Part shown: one piece after another, positions 1 through 10,434 of the stretch
How positions within the stretch are numbered: position 1 is the first letter of the stretch
Layout: each line of letters starts with the position of its first letter
NCBI GenBank assembly: GCA_004352715.1
Contig: SCFE01000001.1
Location: forward strand, 7,016,867-7,060,727
Direction of reading: 5' to 3'
Source of the DNA: Hofstenia miamia
Taxonomy: Eukaryota > Xenacoelomorpha > Acoela
Length of the DNA stretch: 43,861 nt
The notes under the pieces: generated by a model
Told to the model about the DNA's origin: nothing
Database searches by the model: none
The model's input: only the letters and a program-made list of their open reading frames with translations
Translations under genes and position numbers: made by a program

Positions 1-713
1 CCTTGTGCCAGTCACGAAGCAGCACTTATGTTACGGATAGGAGTTTTTCGATTCTTGCCTAGTCTGACTATCGATCTATACATGTACAATTTAATAGATG
101 CTTGAAATGGCTGGATAGCCAAACCCTAGGGATTTTTATATTTTATTAATAGTAGGAGACTTGACTATAATCGACCGAATAAATGGCTTTACATGTATTG
201 TTATTAAATGGAGGTGTAGGGAACTGCAACTTATTAATTAAATATCTAAAGCCAGTAATTTTACATTAATGGCTACTTTAATATTAAATAACTGCAGTTA
301 GTGTCAACGCCTGGTTGCTTTACTTAATCAATCTAACAAACACTTTACAACATTGAGTTTAAGTCAGTTACATCTTGACATGAGTACATGCACTGAGCTA
401 AGGAAGGTTACACATAAATAATTCACATTGAGCTGAGATGGTGCAGTGGACTTGGTCATTGTTCATGAAGGAGGAGAGCTGTGGTGTGGAGATCGGCTTC
501 AGGCAGTAGCCCACAGATGAATTGAAGAGGAAATGCCACACAGTTGTCGTCATCTAAACAATGATAGTTAGTACTCAAATTAACCTAACCAGTTAAGCAA
601 AGAGGAAACATCTGGCGGTTTACTAAATCAGTAAATCCTCACCCGCCATTTATTTGAGTGATCATTACTAATGATAATACACTGTGCAAATAGGCCAGGT
701 GGAAGATGTTACA
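1..713 (+). mobile_element. LTR-1 variant, 5'-truncated by window edge
   Basis: This is an LTR of the LTR-1 type in sense (plus) orientation. It runs from the middle of the LTR to a terminal GATGTTACA at 705-713. It is the reverse complement of the LTRs at 8811-10149 and 36601-37752, sharing the blocks around the GGCACAAGG motif, the TAGTCTGACTATCGATC block and the TCGGCTTCAGGCAGTAGCCCAC block. The last 30 bases (GGCCAGGTGGAAGATGTTACA) match the subtype at 42394 rather than the main LTR-1. No primer-binding site is visible after 713, so it is either the 3' LTR of an element outside the window or a solo LTR. Confidence 0.85.
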
Positions 714-1239
714 TCAGGGCATGGATATTGGGAAAATTTCAGCTCTTGTAGAAACCTCAGCATCCATAGTCAGTAGGGCTATTAAACAATTATAACTTGT
801 ATTCAACATAACATTTATGCAAAATGTTGGCACCCATTAAAAATAACAGTTTGTTGTTATGTAATAATCAAACCTGTTACAAAGTAAGATAATTCTGAAT
901 GAATTGACTTCAGCACTTTCTTGTTCTTTTACATTGTATTTATATCAAAACTTTACAACACACAACATGTACTTCATTGACAATTGTTTAATTGATTCAA
1001 ATTTCTTCAGCTAATTATTACATCATGTGTTACTAACAATTATTAATTGCTATGTGTTTTCAGATAACTTCCTTTTCTCAAATCCTTTGCTGAAAGGTAC
1101 TTTACCATTTTAAGTCTTAGTTACAAAAGTTTCTAATTGATATAAAATTTCAATCAAATTAATCATTGAATAAATAAAATGTTTTTTAATTCCTTTTCCT
1201 TTCATCATCACCTTTTTTATTTTTGCTTGGTTTGTTCAC
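714..1239. other. AT-rich stretch, no gene seen
   Basis: I see no reading frame or named element here. It separates the LTR-1 variant from the decayed end of the gag remnant and may be eroded retroelement sequence. Confidence 0.5.
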
Positions 1240-2128
1240 TTTTTGCAAAATTGTTTCTCTCAGCTTCCAGTATGTTGTGTTGGGCATTTGTCTGTTCCAT
1301 GTGGTTTTTCATAGATTCTAGAATTATTTTCTAGCATGACCTGGACGTTGACCACCTTTGTTATCATTTTTTCTAGAGTGTTGTTCACATCGCATTTTAT
1401 TTCGAATTATTGTTTAATTTTTTCTCTAAGGCCTTTGGTGATATGTGAGAAGAGGTCGTATATCAAGTAGTGTCCTCCTCTCAAGCTAAGTGTGAGAAGT
1501 TGTGGACTTGCAACATATAGTTGCAAATATTGTTGAATTTTTTCATTTTCATTGGATTTAGGATGAGTCTATACTGGTTTTGAAACTTTTGTTTCTGTAG
1601 TATTTGATCAAATCTCCAATAAGGGTTTTGTAGTTGTTTTTGTCTTGGCATCAACTATCAGGTAATGCTGGCATGCTGCTCCAGACAGGTAGTGCAGCAG
1701 TCTTGCTGCTGTGCCATCTTGGCTAAATTTCCGTTCTCTCATTGTAATTTCAAACAATTGCAGCCACTCTTTGAACGTTGGGGAGTAGCTGTTGATTTTT
1801 CCAGTAAATGTCTTTATCTGTACCTTGCATGGCATTGTATCTTCCATGTCAGCTTCAGGGAGTATTGAGTTTTCAAAGACAGGATTTTTGGCATGTCTAA
1901 TTTAACCTGTTTTCTCACTCATTTGGTCACTTCTTTGGTGAGTTCTTGAATGATTTGTTCCTTTTCATCGTCCTTGCTGAGGTGTGCTTTTTCTGGTTCT
2001 TTTTGGCCATAAGGTTTCATTTGGGGCTCACTGGCCTCTGAGGTTTTGGGAGTTTCCACTGTAGAGAGCGCAGAGGCATCATGCATTGTGAGGGCTTGCT
2101 TCTGTTTCTTTTTGCTTGTTTTTGACAT
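1240..2128 (-). pseudogene. gag: Ty3/gypsy Gag remnant (element I)
   Basis: A decayed Gag reads right to left. It opens at 2128 with a Lys/Ser-rich start (MSKTSKKKQKQAL), an acidic/basic linker, then in another frame the gag core (FTGKINSYSPTFKEWLQLFE, RLLHYLSGAACQHYL). That core has the usual pattern of a retrotransposon Gag: aromatic-rich helix, then leucine-rich L-x-G-A-A. Further left, after frame breaks, comes a segment with the FEIKCDV motif, which is also present in element D at about 30740. The zinc knuckle is not visible. Gag would form the virus-like particle. There are at least three frame interruptions, so it is not functional. Pol is not found downstream. Confidence 0.75.
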
Positions 2129-3207
2129 ATTTGTGGTGAAGTGCCATGATCGTGCTGCTGTGAGGGCTAGCAGTTTAGTTTGCTTGTTGAAGTTTTGTAT
2201 GCAAAGATTTTCTTGTCTTTAGATATTAACAAAAATTTTCTGCATAGGTTAGTCATTTATCTTTAGAACATAGTCTTTGCATGTGAAACATTTATTGAAT
2301 CACAAAAGTTATGAGTAAGAAAAGAACTGACTAAGTAATAAAAAATAACATGTTCAGTAAAATCCATTGTAAACAATTAAGAACTATCAGTAATGGTATC
2401 CAGTGGTAAAAAGATAAGATAAGAGTTAACAGTAAAATAACTTTCCAACATCTACAGTTCCAGTGCAAATGTGCAAATGGAGTACATCTCCAAGCATCAC
2501 TCCTGTAGGCTGCAAAGAAATTACACCAATCTCCAAGTTTAAGATATTGAGAACAAAAAGAAATGTTGAGCTAAGTGTGAGTGGATAAAATCAATCTTAA
2601 CCACTATTCACTAGGATCTTGTGTCCTGTCAAGTTCGCATTGTGGCATCATCACCCAGGCAAATGATGTGCTTAATATCATAAATACTTACAGTGTAAAA
2701 ATACCACTCACTAATCAACTTAATTCTCACTCTTAGTATATACTGTCTTAGACACTAGCTTTGAATGGACTAAAAAAGATTACTATAAACTATGGCAGCT
2801 CCTAACCTACATATAGATAAAATATAATTAACACATTCTCTTTTCAGTCTCTTATAGGTCAAATAATTTGGATCTAAAAGAGGGTTAGTTATCAATTTGC
2901 CAATTGTGGCATTCTGCTTTTTGTGCATTTGCTACTACATGTAACATCATCAAGCAGTAGCCAGCTAAGCATGAATTTGGAACAAACTGGTTGCTTGGAT
3001 GTGTTCATTACTGTCACAGCAACATTTCAAGAATGTTAGATTGGCAACTTCATTCATAACTCAAAAAACCAATGTTTCAATGTCTTTTAAATGTGTATAA
3101 CAGTTTAGCATTATTTAATTCATTGTACAACAATAAATGATAACACTATAAAATCATAATAGAATATTTTATATTCCAATGATTACCTGCTTTGCACAGA
3201 TGAATAT
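2129..3207. other. AT-rich stretch, no gene seen
   Basis: About 1.1 kb with no supportable gene. An LTR-start-like TGTAACATCATC lies at 2940-2951, but I could not trace an LTR body from it. The sequence between the gag start at 2128 and the LTR-3 copy at 3208 may include a decayed 5' leader. Confidence 0.45.
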
Positions 3208-3616
3208 TGTAACATAATCGTAATCTTATCATATGTGGCCAAATTGAGAAAAAAGGAAGAAGAAACCAAGACTGAATATTAAAATAAAATATTAATTGTA
3301 AAAACATATGAGTAAGATTAATTAGTTATTTTGTAAATTTATAGTGCAGTATTTTTGATATTAATTAATTTGGCGAAATGGCACTAGACTAAATCGCTAC
3401 TGCTAATTAAGGCAGAACTGCATAATCAGCAGACGAACAGAAATTAAAACATTCGAAATTGTAAACAACTGGAATTAGCAGGTACTAGTTAAATATTTGA
3501 TTGTTGTTAATTCTTTCACTATAAAAATTGTGTAGTTGATCATTTTGTTGATGAATCTAATTTAGTGGATTTACTTTACGTTTTTGTATCAGGTTATTTT
3601 ATCTAATACAATGGAA
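3208..3616 (+). mobile_element. LTR-3 start, sense orientation, cut by assembly gap
   Basis: The copy starts with TGTAACATAATCG at 3208. It shares, in the same order, several blocks with the LTR at 18750-19689 read on its sense strand: the GTGGCC/GTGGTC AAA block, the AAGGAAG..CCAAGACT block, a TTGTAAACAA block, an AGGTACTAG block and a TATA box. It runs into the N gap at 3617, so the rest is missing. Confidence 0.65.
3520..3528 (+). promoter_or_regulatory. TATA box of LTR-3 copy
   Basis: TATAAAAAT lies shortly after the conserved AGGTACTAG block. It is at the position of the TATA box in the LTR-3 copy ending at 19689 and in LTR-1. Confidence 0.5.
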
Positions 3617-4616
3617 NNNNNNNNNNNNNNNNNNNNNNNNNNNNNNNNNNNNNNNNNNNNNNNNNNNNNNNNNNNNNNNNNNNNNNNNNNNNNNNNNNNN
3701 NNNNNNNNNNNNNNNNNNNNNNNNNNNNNNNNNNNNNNNNNNNNNNNNNNNNNNNNNNNNNNNNNNNNNNNNNNNNNNNNNNNNNNNNNNNNNNNNNNNN
3801 NNNNNNNNNNNNNNNNNNNNNNNNNNNNNNNNNNNNNNNNNNNNNNNNNNNNNNNNNNNNNNNNNNNNNNNNNNNNNNNNNNNNNNNNNNNNNNNNNNNN
3901 NNNNNNNNNNNNNNNNNNNNNNNNNNNNNNNNNNNNNNNNNNNNNNNNNNNNNNNNNNNNNNNNNNNNNNNNNNNNNNNNNNNNNNNNNNNNNNNNNNNN
4001 NNNNNNNNNNNNNNNNNNNNNNNNNNNNNNNNNNNNNNNNNNNNNNNNNNNNNNNNNNNNNNNNNNNNNNNNNNNNNNNNNNNNNNNNNNNNNNNNNNNN
4101 NNNNNNNNNNNNNNNNNNNNNNNNNNNNNNNNNNNNNNNNNNNNNNNNNNNNNNNNNNNNNNNNNNNNNNNNNNNNNNNNNNNNNNNNNNNNNNNNNNNN
4201 NNNNNNNNNNNNNNNNNNNNNNNNNNNNNNNNNNNNNNNNNNNNNNNNNNNNNNNNNNNNNNNNNNNNNNNNNNNNNNNNNNNNNNNNNNNNNNNNNNNN
4301 NNNNNNNNNNNNNNNNNNNNNNNNNNNNNNNNNNNNNNNNNNNNNNNNNNNNNNNNNNNNNNNNNNNNNNNNNNNNNNNNNNNNNNNNNNNNNNNNNNNN
4401 NNNNNNNNNNNNNNNNNNNNNNNNNNNNNNNNNNNNNNNNNNNNNNNNNNNNNNNNNNNNNNNNNNNNNNNNNNNNNNNNNNNNNNNNNNNNNNNNNNNN
4501 NNNNNNNNNNNNNNNNNNNNNNNNNNNNNNNNNNNNNNNNNNNNNNNNNNNNNNNNNNNNNNNNNNNNNNNNNNNNNNNNNNNNNNNNNNNNNNNNNNNN
4601 NNNNNNNNNNNNNNNN
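3617..4616. other. Assembly gap, 1000 N
   Basis: Exactly 1000 N, probably a default scaffold gap of unknown true length. Confidence 0.98.
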
Positions 4617-5751
4617 GAGTTGGATATGTATTGCTCTTCCTCTCATATATAACTGATCTGGGGTGATGTTTCCCTCTATGTAGATGCGTTCCTTATTGTT
4701 GTTTTCTAGCAATATCTTTTTCATTCTCTTGTAATCTTCCCATTCTGTCATTTCTACAGCTTTGCATTGTGAGTTCACATATGATTTGTATTCATGTAGA
4801 AATGCTTTTGCTGGTCTTACCTCCTTCAGGAGTCTCCATCTTGGCAGTACCATGGGTATTGCAATCATTTTTGGAGGCTTACATAGTAAGATCTTTGTAT
4901 TGATGAGTCTCTCAATTTCGTCATAAATGCCCGTTGTGTTGGATGCCATTGCTAAGCCAATGGTGGCGGGGTAGTTCATTTTTGCATCTGGGATTGCCTC
5001 CCAAAATGATTGCATTAGTCCCCATTTGCTTAATTTCATTCATATGCGTTCTTGTATATCAATTATTGATGTAATACATTCAACGTCGACTGTGATCTGA
5101 TTGAATGGTTTCAACAGTTCCTCTAGTTCTGTGCACGTGAATGCCTCAGTAAACATTAGTTTCATCATTGTGACTGTTTGTTGCTCCCTTATTCTCTGGT
5201 AATTTCTTTCTGCTATCTCCTTCTTTTTTTTGTTACTTTTATTTCTACCAGGAATCGCTCATCTTCAGTGTCAATCCACTCAATTGTGCTATCTTGGCTT
5301 GTGTCTCCCCACTTTTCGATAATTATTTTGTCAATCACTGTCTGTGTCTTTGGGGATAGTAACAATTGCGATGAAGTTAGTAGTAGTTCTTCCTTAATGA
5401 TTTCTTGTTGTGTTTTTGTCACCATTTTGCATATCTCCACTGGTGTTGTTATTCCACCTTTCTTTAGCATTTCGGCTCTTGTGATTATTTTTGTAAGTGT
5501 GCATCGCGGGCTATTTCTGGTGTGATGTTTCATGTTTTCATCTAATACTTGTTGCACGTTTTTCTGTTTCACTAGTTGTATTATGTCCTCAGTGTTGACT
5601 AATCTGCACTTGATTATCTTCTTCGTCTTTATCCATGGTTGATTCTGCAGTTGTTTTAATCATGTCTCTGATGTTGCACCCCACATGTACTTTTGCATGG
5701 GTTCTTCAAATATCTGTATCTCACTTGGGCATATTCCTGTGGCATTTGCTA
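4617..5751 (-). pseudogene. Post-pol ORF3, copy H (middle and C-terminal parts)
   Basis: I do not recognise the family. Reading right to left, the pieces are: MQKYMWGATSE (about 5670); a Lys/Glu-rich stretch with ITRAEMLKKGG, VIDKIIIEKWGD and IDTEDERFLVEI (5213-5572); DVECITS; then an open frame from 5039 with QSFWEAIPDAKMNYPATIG, IAIPMVLPRWRLL and ERIYIEGNITPDQLYMRG. All have counterparts in the same order in copy G (19908-23043), and several in copies J and E. The protein is charged and shows no signal peptide or membrane helix in the visible parts. Both ends are lost in N gaps and there are stops near 5040 and 5650. It looks like a remnant of the third ORF of a gypsy-like element. Function unknown. 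Confidence 0.7.
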
Positions 5752-6751
5752 NNNNNNNNNNNNNNNNNNNNNNNNNNNNNNNNNNNNNNNNNNNNNNNNN
5801 NNNNNNNNNNNNNNNNNNNNNNNNNNNNNNNNNNNNNNNNNNNNNNNNNNNNNNNNNNNNNNNNNNNNNNNNNNNNNNNNNNNNNNNNNNNNNNNNNNNN
5901 NNNNNNNNNNNNNNNNNNNNNNNNNNNNNNNNNNNNNNNNNNNNNNNNNNNNNNNNNNNNNNNNNNNNNNNNNNNNNNNNNNNNNNNNNNNNNNNNNNNN
6001 NNNNNNNNNNNNNNNNNNNNNNNNNNNNNNNNNNNNNNNNNNNNNNNNNNNNNNNNNNNNNNNNNNNNNNNNNNNNNNNNNNNNNNNNNNNNNNNNNNNN
6101 NNNNNNNNNNNNNNNNNNNNNNNNNNNNNNNNNNNNNNNNNNNNNNNNNNNNNNNNNNNNNNNNNNNNNNNNNNNNNNNNNNNNNNNNNNNNNNNNNNNN
6201 NNNNNNNNNNNNNNNNNNNNNNNNNNNNNNNNNNNNNNNNNNNNNNNNNNNNNNNNNNNNNNNNNNNNNNNNNNNNNNNNNNNNNNNNNNNNNNNNNNNN
6301 NNNNNNNNNNNNNNNNNNNNNNNNNNNNNNNNNNNNNNNNNNNNNNNNNNNNNNNNNNNNNNNNNNNNNNNNNNNNNNNNNNNNNNNNNNNNNNNNNNNN
6401 NNNNNNNNNNNNNNNNNNNNNNNNNNNNNNNNNNNNNNNNNNNNNNNNNNNNNNNNNNNNNNNNNNNNNNNNNNNNNNNNNNNNNNNNNNNNNNNNNNNN
6501 NNNNNNNNNNNNNNNNNNNNNNNNNNNNNNNNNNNNNNNNNNNNNNNNNNNNNNNNNNNNNNNNNNNNNNNNNNNNNNNNNNNNNNNNNNNNNNNNNNNN
6601 NNNNNNNNNNNNNNNNNNNNNNNNNNNNNNNNNNNNNNNNNNNNNNNNNNNNNNNNNNNNNNNNNNNNNNNNNNNNNNNNNNNNNNNNNNNNNNNNNNNN
6701 NNNNNNNNNNNNNNNNNNNNNNNNNNNNNNNNNNNNNNNNNNNNNNNNNNN
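5752..6751. other. Assembly gap, 1000 N
   Basis: Exactly 1000 N, probably a default scaffold gap. It hides the end of an LTR-2 and the N-terminal part of ORF3 copy H. Confidence 0.98.
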
Positions 6752-7204
6752 AACCACAATTCGGACTGGAAAGATCGAAAGATCCCCAGGAGCAACTTGT
6801 TGCCCCGTGCTAGTGAAAGCACTCCCGAATTGTCGCCGATCTTAAGCAATAAATATCATTTAAAGTAATAAATAAATAAAAGATACAACAGTAAGAGCAG
6901 TAGTTAAGAGTAGACAAAGTCTATTGAACATTCGCTACAGTGTCCTCAGTTTAAATACAAAAAGATTCATTTTTACCTGCCTTTGTTTACAATAATCGAT
7001 ATTCAACGTGGTTTAACATGTTTGCAATAATTTTCCCTCGTAAATTAATTTTGAGCAAAACAAAAGCACCGACGAGGGGACACAAAACTGATAGCAACAA
7101 AACTAATCTCGAAAAATGGAACGTCATGGTGACGTCAGAATACAATGGATTTAGATCGAAATAAAAAGATATAAACAGCACTAAATTCCCCGAGCGACTC
7201 TACA
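6752..7204 (-). mobile_element. LTR-2, CpG-rich copy, cut by gap
   Basis: The sense strand starts TGTAGAGTCGCTCGGGG at 7204 and runs left. It shares with the copies at 33710-34431 and 35802-36494 the start, a TGACGTCA-like site, an ACGAGGGAAAA block, a TTGTAAACAA block, a TATTTAAA box and the AGACTTTGTCTAC block. It keeps far more CG dinucleotides than the other two copies, so it is the youngest or least decayed LTR-2 here. The end is lost in the gap at 6751. Confidence 0.8.
7130..7137 (-). promoter_or_regulatory. CRE-like palindrome TGACGTCA in LTR-2 U3
   Basis: A perfect TGACGTCA lies in the U3 part of LTR-2, upstream of the TATA region. A second half-site, TGACGT, lies 9 bases downstream on the sense strand. 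This is the consensus site for CREB/ATF bZIP factors. The same position in the other LTR-2 copies reads TGACATCA and TGATATCA, which is what CpG decay would produce. Confidence 0.5.
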
Positions 7205-8201
7205 CTATTGTCACCAATATTAGATCCTATTAGATGAGAGGAAATTTTATAGAACTGAGAACATTTCCACATACATTACCCAAGTTGAATGATTATTGTA
7301 GAATCACCACTTCATAGAGATTGACAAAGTTAATTCTTACTATTACTTTTCTTATCCAATAACCTTTCTCTAATGAGTGACATTCCATCACATCTCAGTT
7401 GTAGTTTAATTATTTATTAGCTACTATGAAATTCTATTGTACATCATTAATTATTCAAATTCCATTTAGATCTACAATGAGAGATAACAGAGTCAAAACC
7501 TGAAGCAAAGCCATGCAATCAAGAATAAGTTGGTATTCAGCAGCAATTGCCAGTGCTATGCAAGGGTTTATGACTAACAAATGAACTTTCTTGGTGAAAG
7601 AGGTTAATGTGTTATTGAGATGCATTTGTTGCTTACCCTTAACAAATTTTGTACAATGATTGCACTTGTTATATTAATTAATAAATGACTTTTCACAACC
7701 TAGCTGCTTTTGCCTCTCATAGACCTTACATATAATTAACCCCAGAGATAAATAAGTAAATAACCCTTGATACATGTGAGTAATCATTGGAGTCTTACAA
7801 AAGAGATCAATGAAGAGTCCAAGATAAAACAATTTAATAACTGTTATAATTATTAGAATATTCATAGACATCTCATATGTTTAATAAGGCTGGTTATGTT
7901 TAATATCAATAAAGAATTTGGATCTAAAACAACAGGATAACCTATGGTCATCTACCCAGCTTTTTGAAGGCATTTCATATAATTAAGTGAGTCAACTAGA
8001 TAGGAAGCTAAATGAAATAAAACTCCTATTCACATACCTAATCCCAGGACAGACTTTCTCTAGACAGGGTGAAAAGTTAAAGCTTAAATATATTTGCCAT
8101 TTTGATCATGCCTCCCAACTAGCTGATAAGTGCATTGTGAGAGTCCCTGAATATCTACTTGTGTGCCTGATCAAGTTGTTTGTCTTCACACATCATATTT
8201 A
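7205..8201. other. LTR-like debris, no gene
   Basis: No coding sequence is supportable. Part of it (about 7640-7870, with the CTTACATATAAT and ACATGTGAGTAATCA blocks) resembles the U5-side part of the LTR-3 at 18980-19200 in the same orientation, so it is probably a diverged LTR fragment. The rest is unassigned AT-rich DNA. Confidence 0.45.
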
Positions 8202-8646
8202 TGTAGCATCATCCACATAAATCTCAAATAAGCTGCAAAACGTCGAGCAGAATGGATTAAGATCGAAGAAAAAGATGACTAAAAATATTCTAATCAAATC
8301 AATCAGAATTATTTAAGATTTAATTGTATTATGCAACTAAGAAACAACATGTGTCAAAAAAGAGATATTAGTATCTGTCAATAAAAATACTTTTGACTAA
8401 ATGAGGGGGCAAAGTCACTTCCATTATTTTTAGCCGCCATCTTGGCAGAAGTTTAAATTTGAATCGACAGGTACTTTTCTGGATTTACTATAAATAGATT
8501 AAAAACCTTGTAAGTGTTTGATAAAGAATTTTACTTGGAATTCTTATTTTGTTCTACTTTAACAGTTTGAATATTTAATATCATGTTGAGCTAATTGAGC
8601 AGTGTTTAGTAGTGGTCTGGATCCATCACAGAGAATGATTCTAGGG
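8202..8646 (+). mobile_element. Diverged LTR-1 fragment, sense orientation
   Basis: It begins TGTAGCATCATCCA, the sense start of LTR-1. It carries the GCCGCCATCTTGGCAGA block, the GACAGGTACTTTTCTGG block, a TATA box and the GTGTTTAGTAGTGG..GGATCCATCAC block in LTR-1 order. It breaks off after GATTCTAGGG at 8646, where other copies continue. Confidence 0.75.
8489..8497 (+). promoter_or_regulatory. TATA box of LTR-1 fragment
   Basis: TATAAATAG lies 18 bases after the GGTACTTTTCTGG block. It is at the same relative position as in the LTR-1 copies with a TATA box at 9872-9880 and 37476-37484. Confidence 0.55.
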
Positions 8647-8656
8647 CAGAGCTGCA

Positions 8657-8722
8657 ACCATGCCATGCTTTCATCCATGCCATGCCGTGCGTTATTGATC
8701 CGTGCCGTGCCGTGCCTTGCCT
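8657..8722. repeat. Degenerate CCATG/CCGTG pentanucleotide repeat
   Basis: Repeated CCATG, CCGTG and variants, with two short interruptions. It is much richer in G, C and CpG than its surroundings and sits at the breakpoint where the LTR fragment ends. Confidence 0.75.
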
Positions 8723-9252
8723 AAAATTTATTGAATATACCAGCGCCAGAGGTACAACTTTTTGTACTATTTAACATTCATATTACATTATGCTAGTATC
8801 TGTTTGATAATGTAACATCCTCCACCTAGCTTATTACGCCGTGTCTGATTACTGATAATGAGTGCTTAGTAATTTGCGGATGAGGTGTTACTACATTATC
8901 GAACCATCAGACTATCCTCTATTATTAACTAGTTATGTTAATAAAATGATTGAGTATTCACTATCACTGTTTAGGTGACGAAGTGGTCAGATGTTTCCTC
9001 TTCAGTTCTTCTGTGGGCTACTGCCCAAAGCCGATCTCCACAACACAGCTCCTCCTCTTCTACAATGATGGTTGAGTCCACAGCACCACCTCAGCTCAAC
9101 TGGAATTAGTTATGTGTGCCTTATGTTAGCTCGGTGTGTGCACTCAAGTAAAGTTGTAACTGACTTAAACTCAAAGTTGTAAAGTGTTCGTTGTTTTTAT
9201 TTAATAAAGCAACCGGGCATTGACACTAACTGCATGTAATAAAATATCAGTT

Positions 9253-9626
9253 TAGCCATTACCGTAAAACTATCGGCTTAATTGTTTAAGTAATAATGTT
9301 GCAGTTTCCTATACCTACATTTAATAGTATTACATGTGAGGTCATTTATTAAGTCAATTATAGTCGAGTCTCCTACATTTAAGAATATATAAATATCCCT
9401 AAGTGTCGACTATCCAGTCGTTTCAGGCATTGATTATTNTAGCCATTACCGTAAAACTATCGGCTTAATTATTCAAATCATAAGATTGCAGTTTCCTATA
9501 CCTACATTTAATAGTATTACATGTGAGGTCATTTATTAAGTCAATTATAGTCGAGTCTCCTACATTTAAGAATATATAAATATCCCTAAGTGTCGACTAT
9601 CCAGTCGTTTCAGGCATTTGGTTATT
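9253..9626. repeat. 187-bp duplication inside LTR-1, joined at a single N
   Basis: The block beginning TAGCCATTACCGTAAAACTA occurs at 9253 and again at 9440, offset 187, with an N at 9439. The other LTR-1 copies have it once. The two units end with different LTR variants (CATTGATTATT versus CATTTGGTTATT), as expected if two alleles or copies were joined in assembly. Confidence 0.85.
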
Positions 9627-9871
9627 TCATACATGTATTGATCGATAGTCAGACTAGGCAAGAATCGAAAAACTCCTAACCGTAACATAGGTGCACTTTC
9701 GTGACTGGCACAAAGACCCTAGAATCGATCCCGTGATGGATTCCAGCCACTACTAAACACAACTTGCCTAGCTGCACATTTAATTAAATAATCAAACCAG
9801 ATAAAGTAGAAATGAAAATTAAATAAACTCCGAAGAATTTATTGTTCATCAAAATTATGGTTGAATCAAAG

Positions 9872-9880
9872 CTATTTATA
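9872..9880 (-). promoter_or_regulatory. TATA box of LTR-1
   Basis: Sense TATAAATAG, followed about 30 bases later by AATAAA (TTTATT at 9838-9843 on the plus strand). Identical in the copy at 36601-37752. Confidence 0.6.
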
Positions 9881-10149
9881 AAATTTCTACAAAAGTACCT
9901 GCCGATTTTAAATTTCAAATAATTCGTCTGCCAAGATGGCTGTTCATACGTAAGCATTAGTTTGCTCAATTTAATTTGTCAATTATTTCTTGATCAGCTT
10001 AACAAGTTTTCTTATTTTGACCAATATTAAATCTTAGTTGCATTTTACAAAAATAACTAAAGTTCATTAACTAAATTTTTACAATTAATTTTTAATTAAT
10101 AATCATTCGACGTTATTCAGCTTTAGTTGCTTTTTTGGATGATGCTACA

Positions 10150-10434
10150 GCAAGCCTGTTCTTGCAGCTCAGCTTGAATCAAATTTAAACGTTGCTCACA
10201 AGCAATACATCAACTAGTTTGTTTGGCCAGAGTGACTCAGAGTTGATCAATCTTGGTGTTTTGAGTTTCAGGAGATGGCAGTGTCTGTTGGTGAATAAAA
10301 TAAGGATTGAACAACAAAGGAGAAACAACTGAACTAATTCCAATGGTGTGAGGAGCAACATTCAGGCTGCTACTGATCACACTGGGGAGACCCTGAGTGG
10401 AATTCCCATTAAGAGATAAACTACTAAATTCCAT
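10150..10434 (-). pseudogene. gag: Gag N-terminal fragment (element B)
   Basis: It starts at 10434 with MEFSSLSLNG, then LNVAPHT and ETQNTKIDQL. This is clearly the same protein start as element A at 17901 (MDFSSLSHNG.., QHTKIEQL). After roughly 95 codons, with two in-frame stops, the sequence is cut at 10149 by the LTR-1. The rest of gag is not found beyond the LTR, so the insertion was accompanied by loss of sequence or is a chimeric join. This N-terminal region is low in recognisable motifs. Confidence 0.75.

Larger units (their letters stand above)
8811..10149 (-). mobile_element. Nearly full-length LTR-1
   Basis: On the plus strand it starts TGTAACATCC and ends GATGCTACA, so both ends have TGTA/TACA inverted termini. 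It is colinear with the copy at 36601-37752 (1152 bp) but 187 bp longer because of an internal duplication around a single N. The TATA box and AATAAA define the minus strand as sense. The flanks (ATAA on the left, GCAA on the right) give no target-site duplication. It cuts the gag fragment at 10150-10434. So it is either one end of a rearranged element or a solo LTR that has lost a flank. Confidence 0.9.

Noticed and set aside
2940-2951. TGTAACATCATC, an LTR-start-like word
   Set aside because: The following sequence could not be aligned with any LTR type in the window.
3584-6868. Several very long open frames through 3617-4616 and 5752-6751, and similar ones at 30114-30579 and 32298-33297
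   Set aside because: They are open only because the sequence is N. They carry no information.
6987-7181. A 64-codon hydrophobic ORF in LTR-2
   Set aside because: It overlaps the U3 promoter region and is not kept in the LTR-2 copies at 34431 and 35802.
9784-9969. A 61-codon ORF (minus) conserved word for word in the LTR-1 copies at 37388-37573 and partly at 28380-28592
   Set aside because: It lies across the TATA box and AATAAA of the LTR and is conserved only because the LTR copies are young. There is no sign of coding selection.
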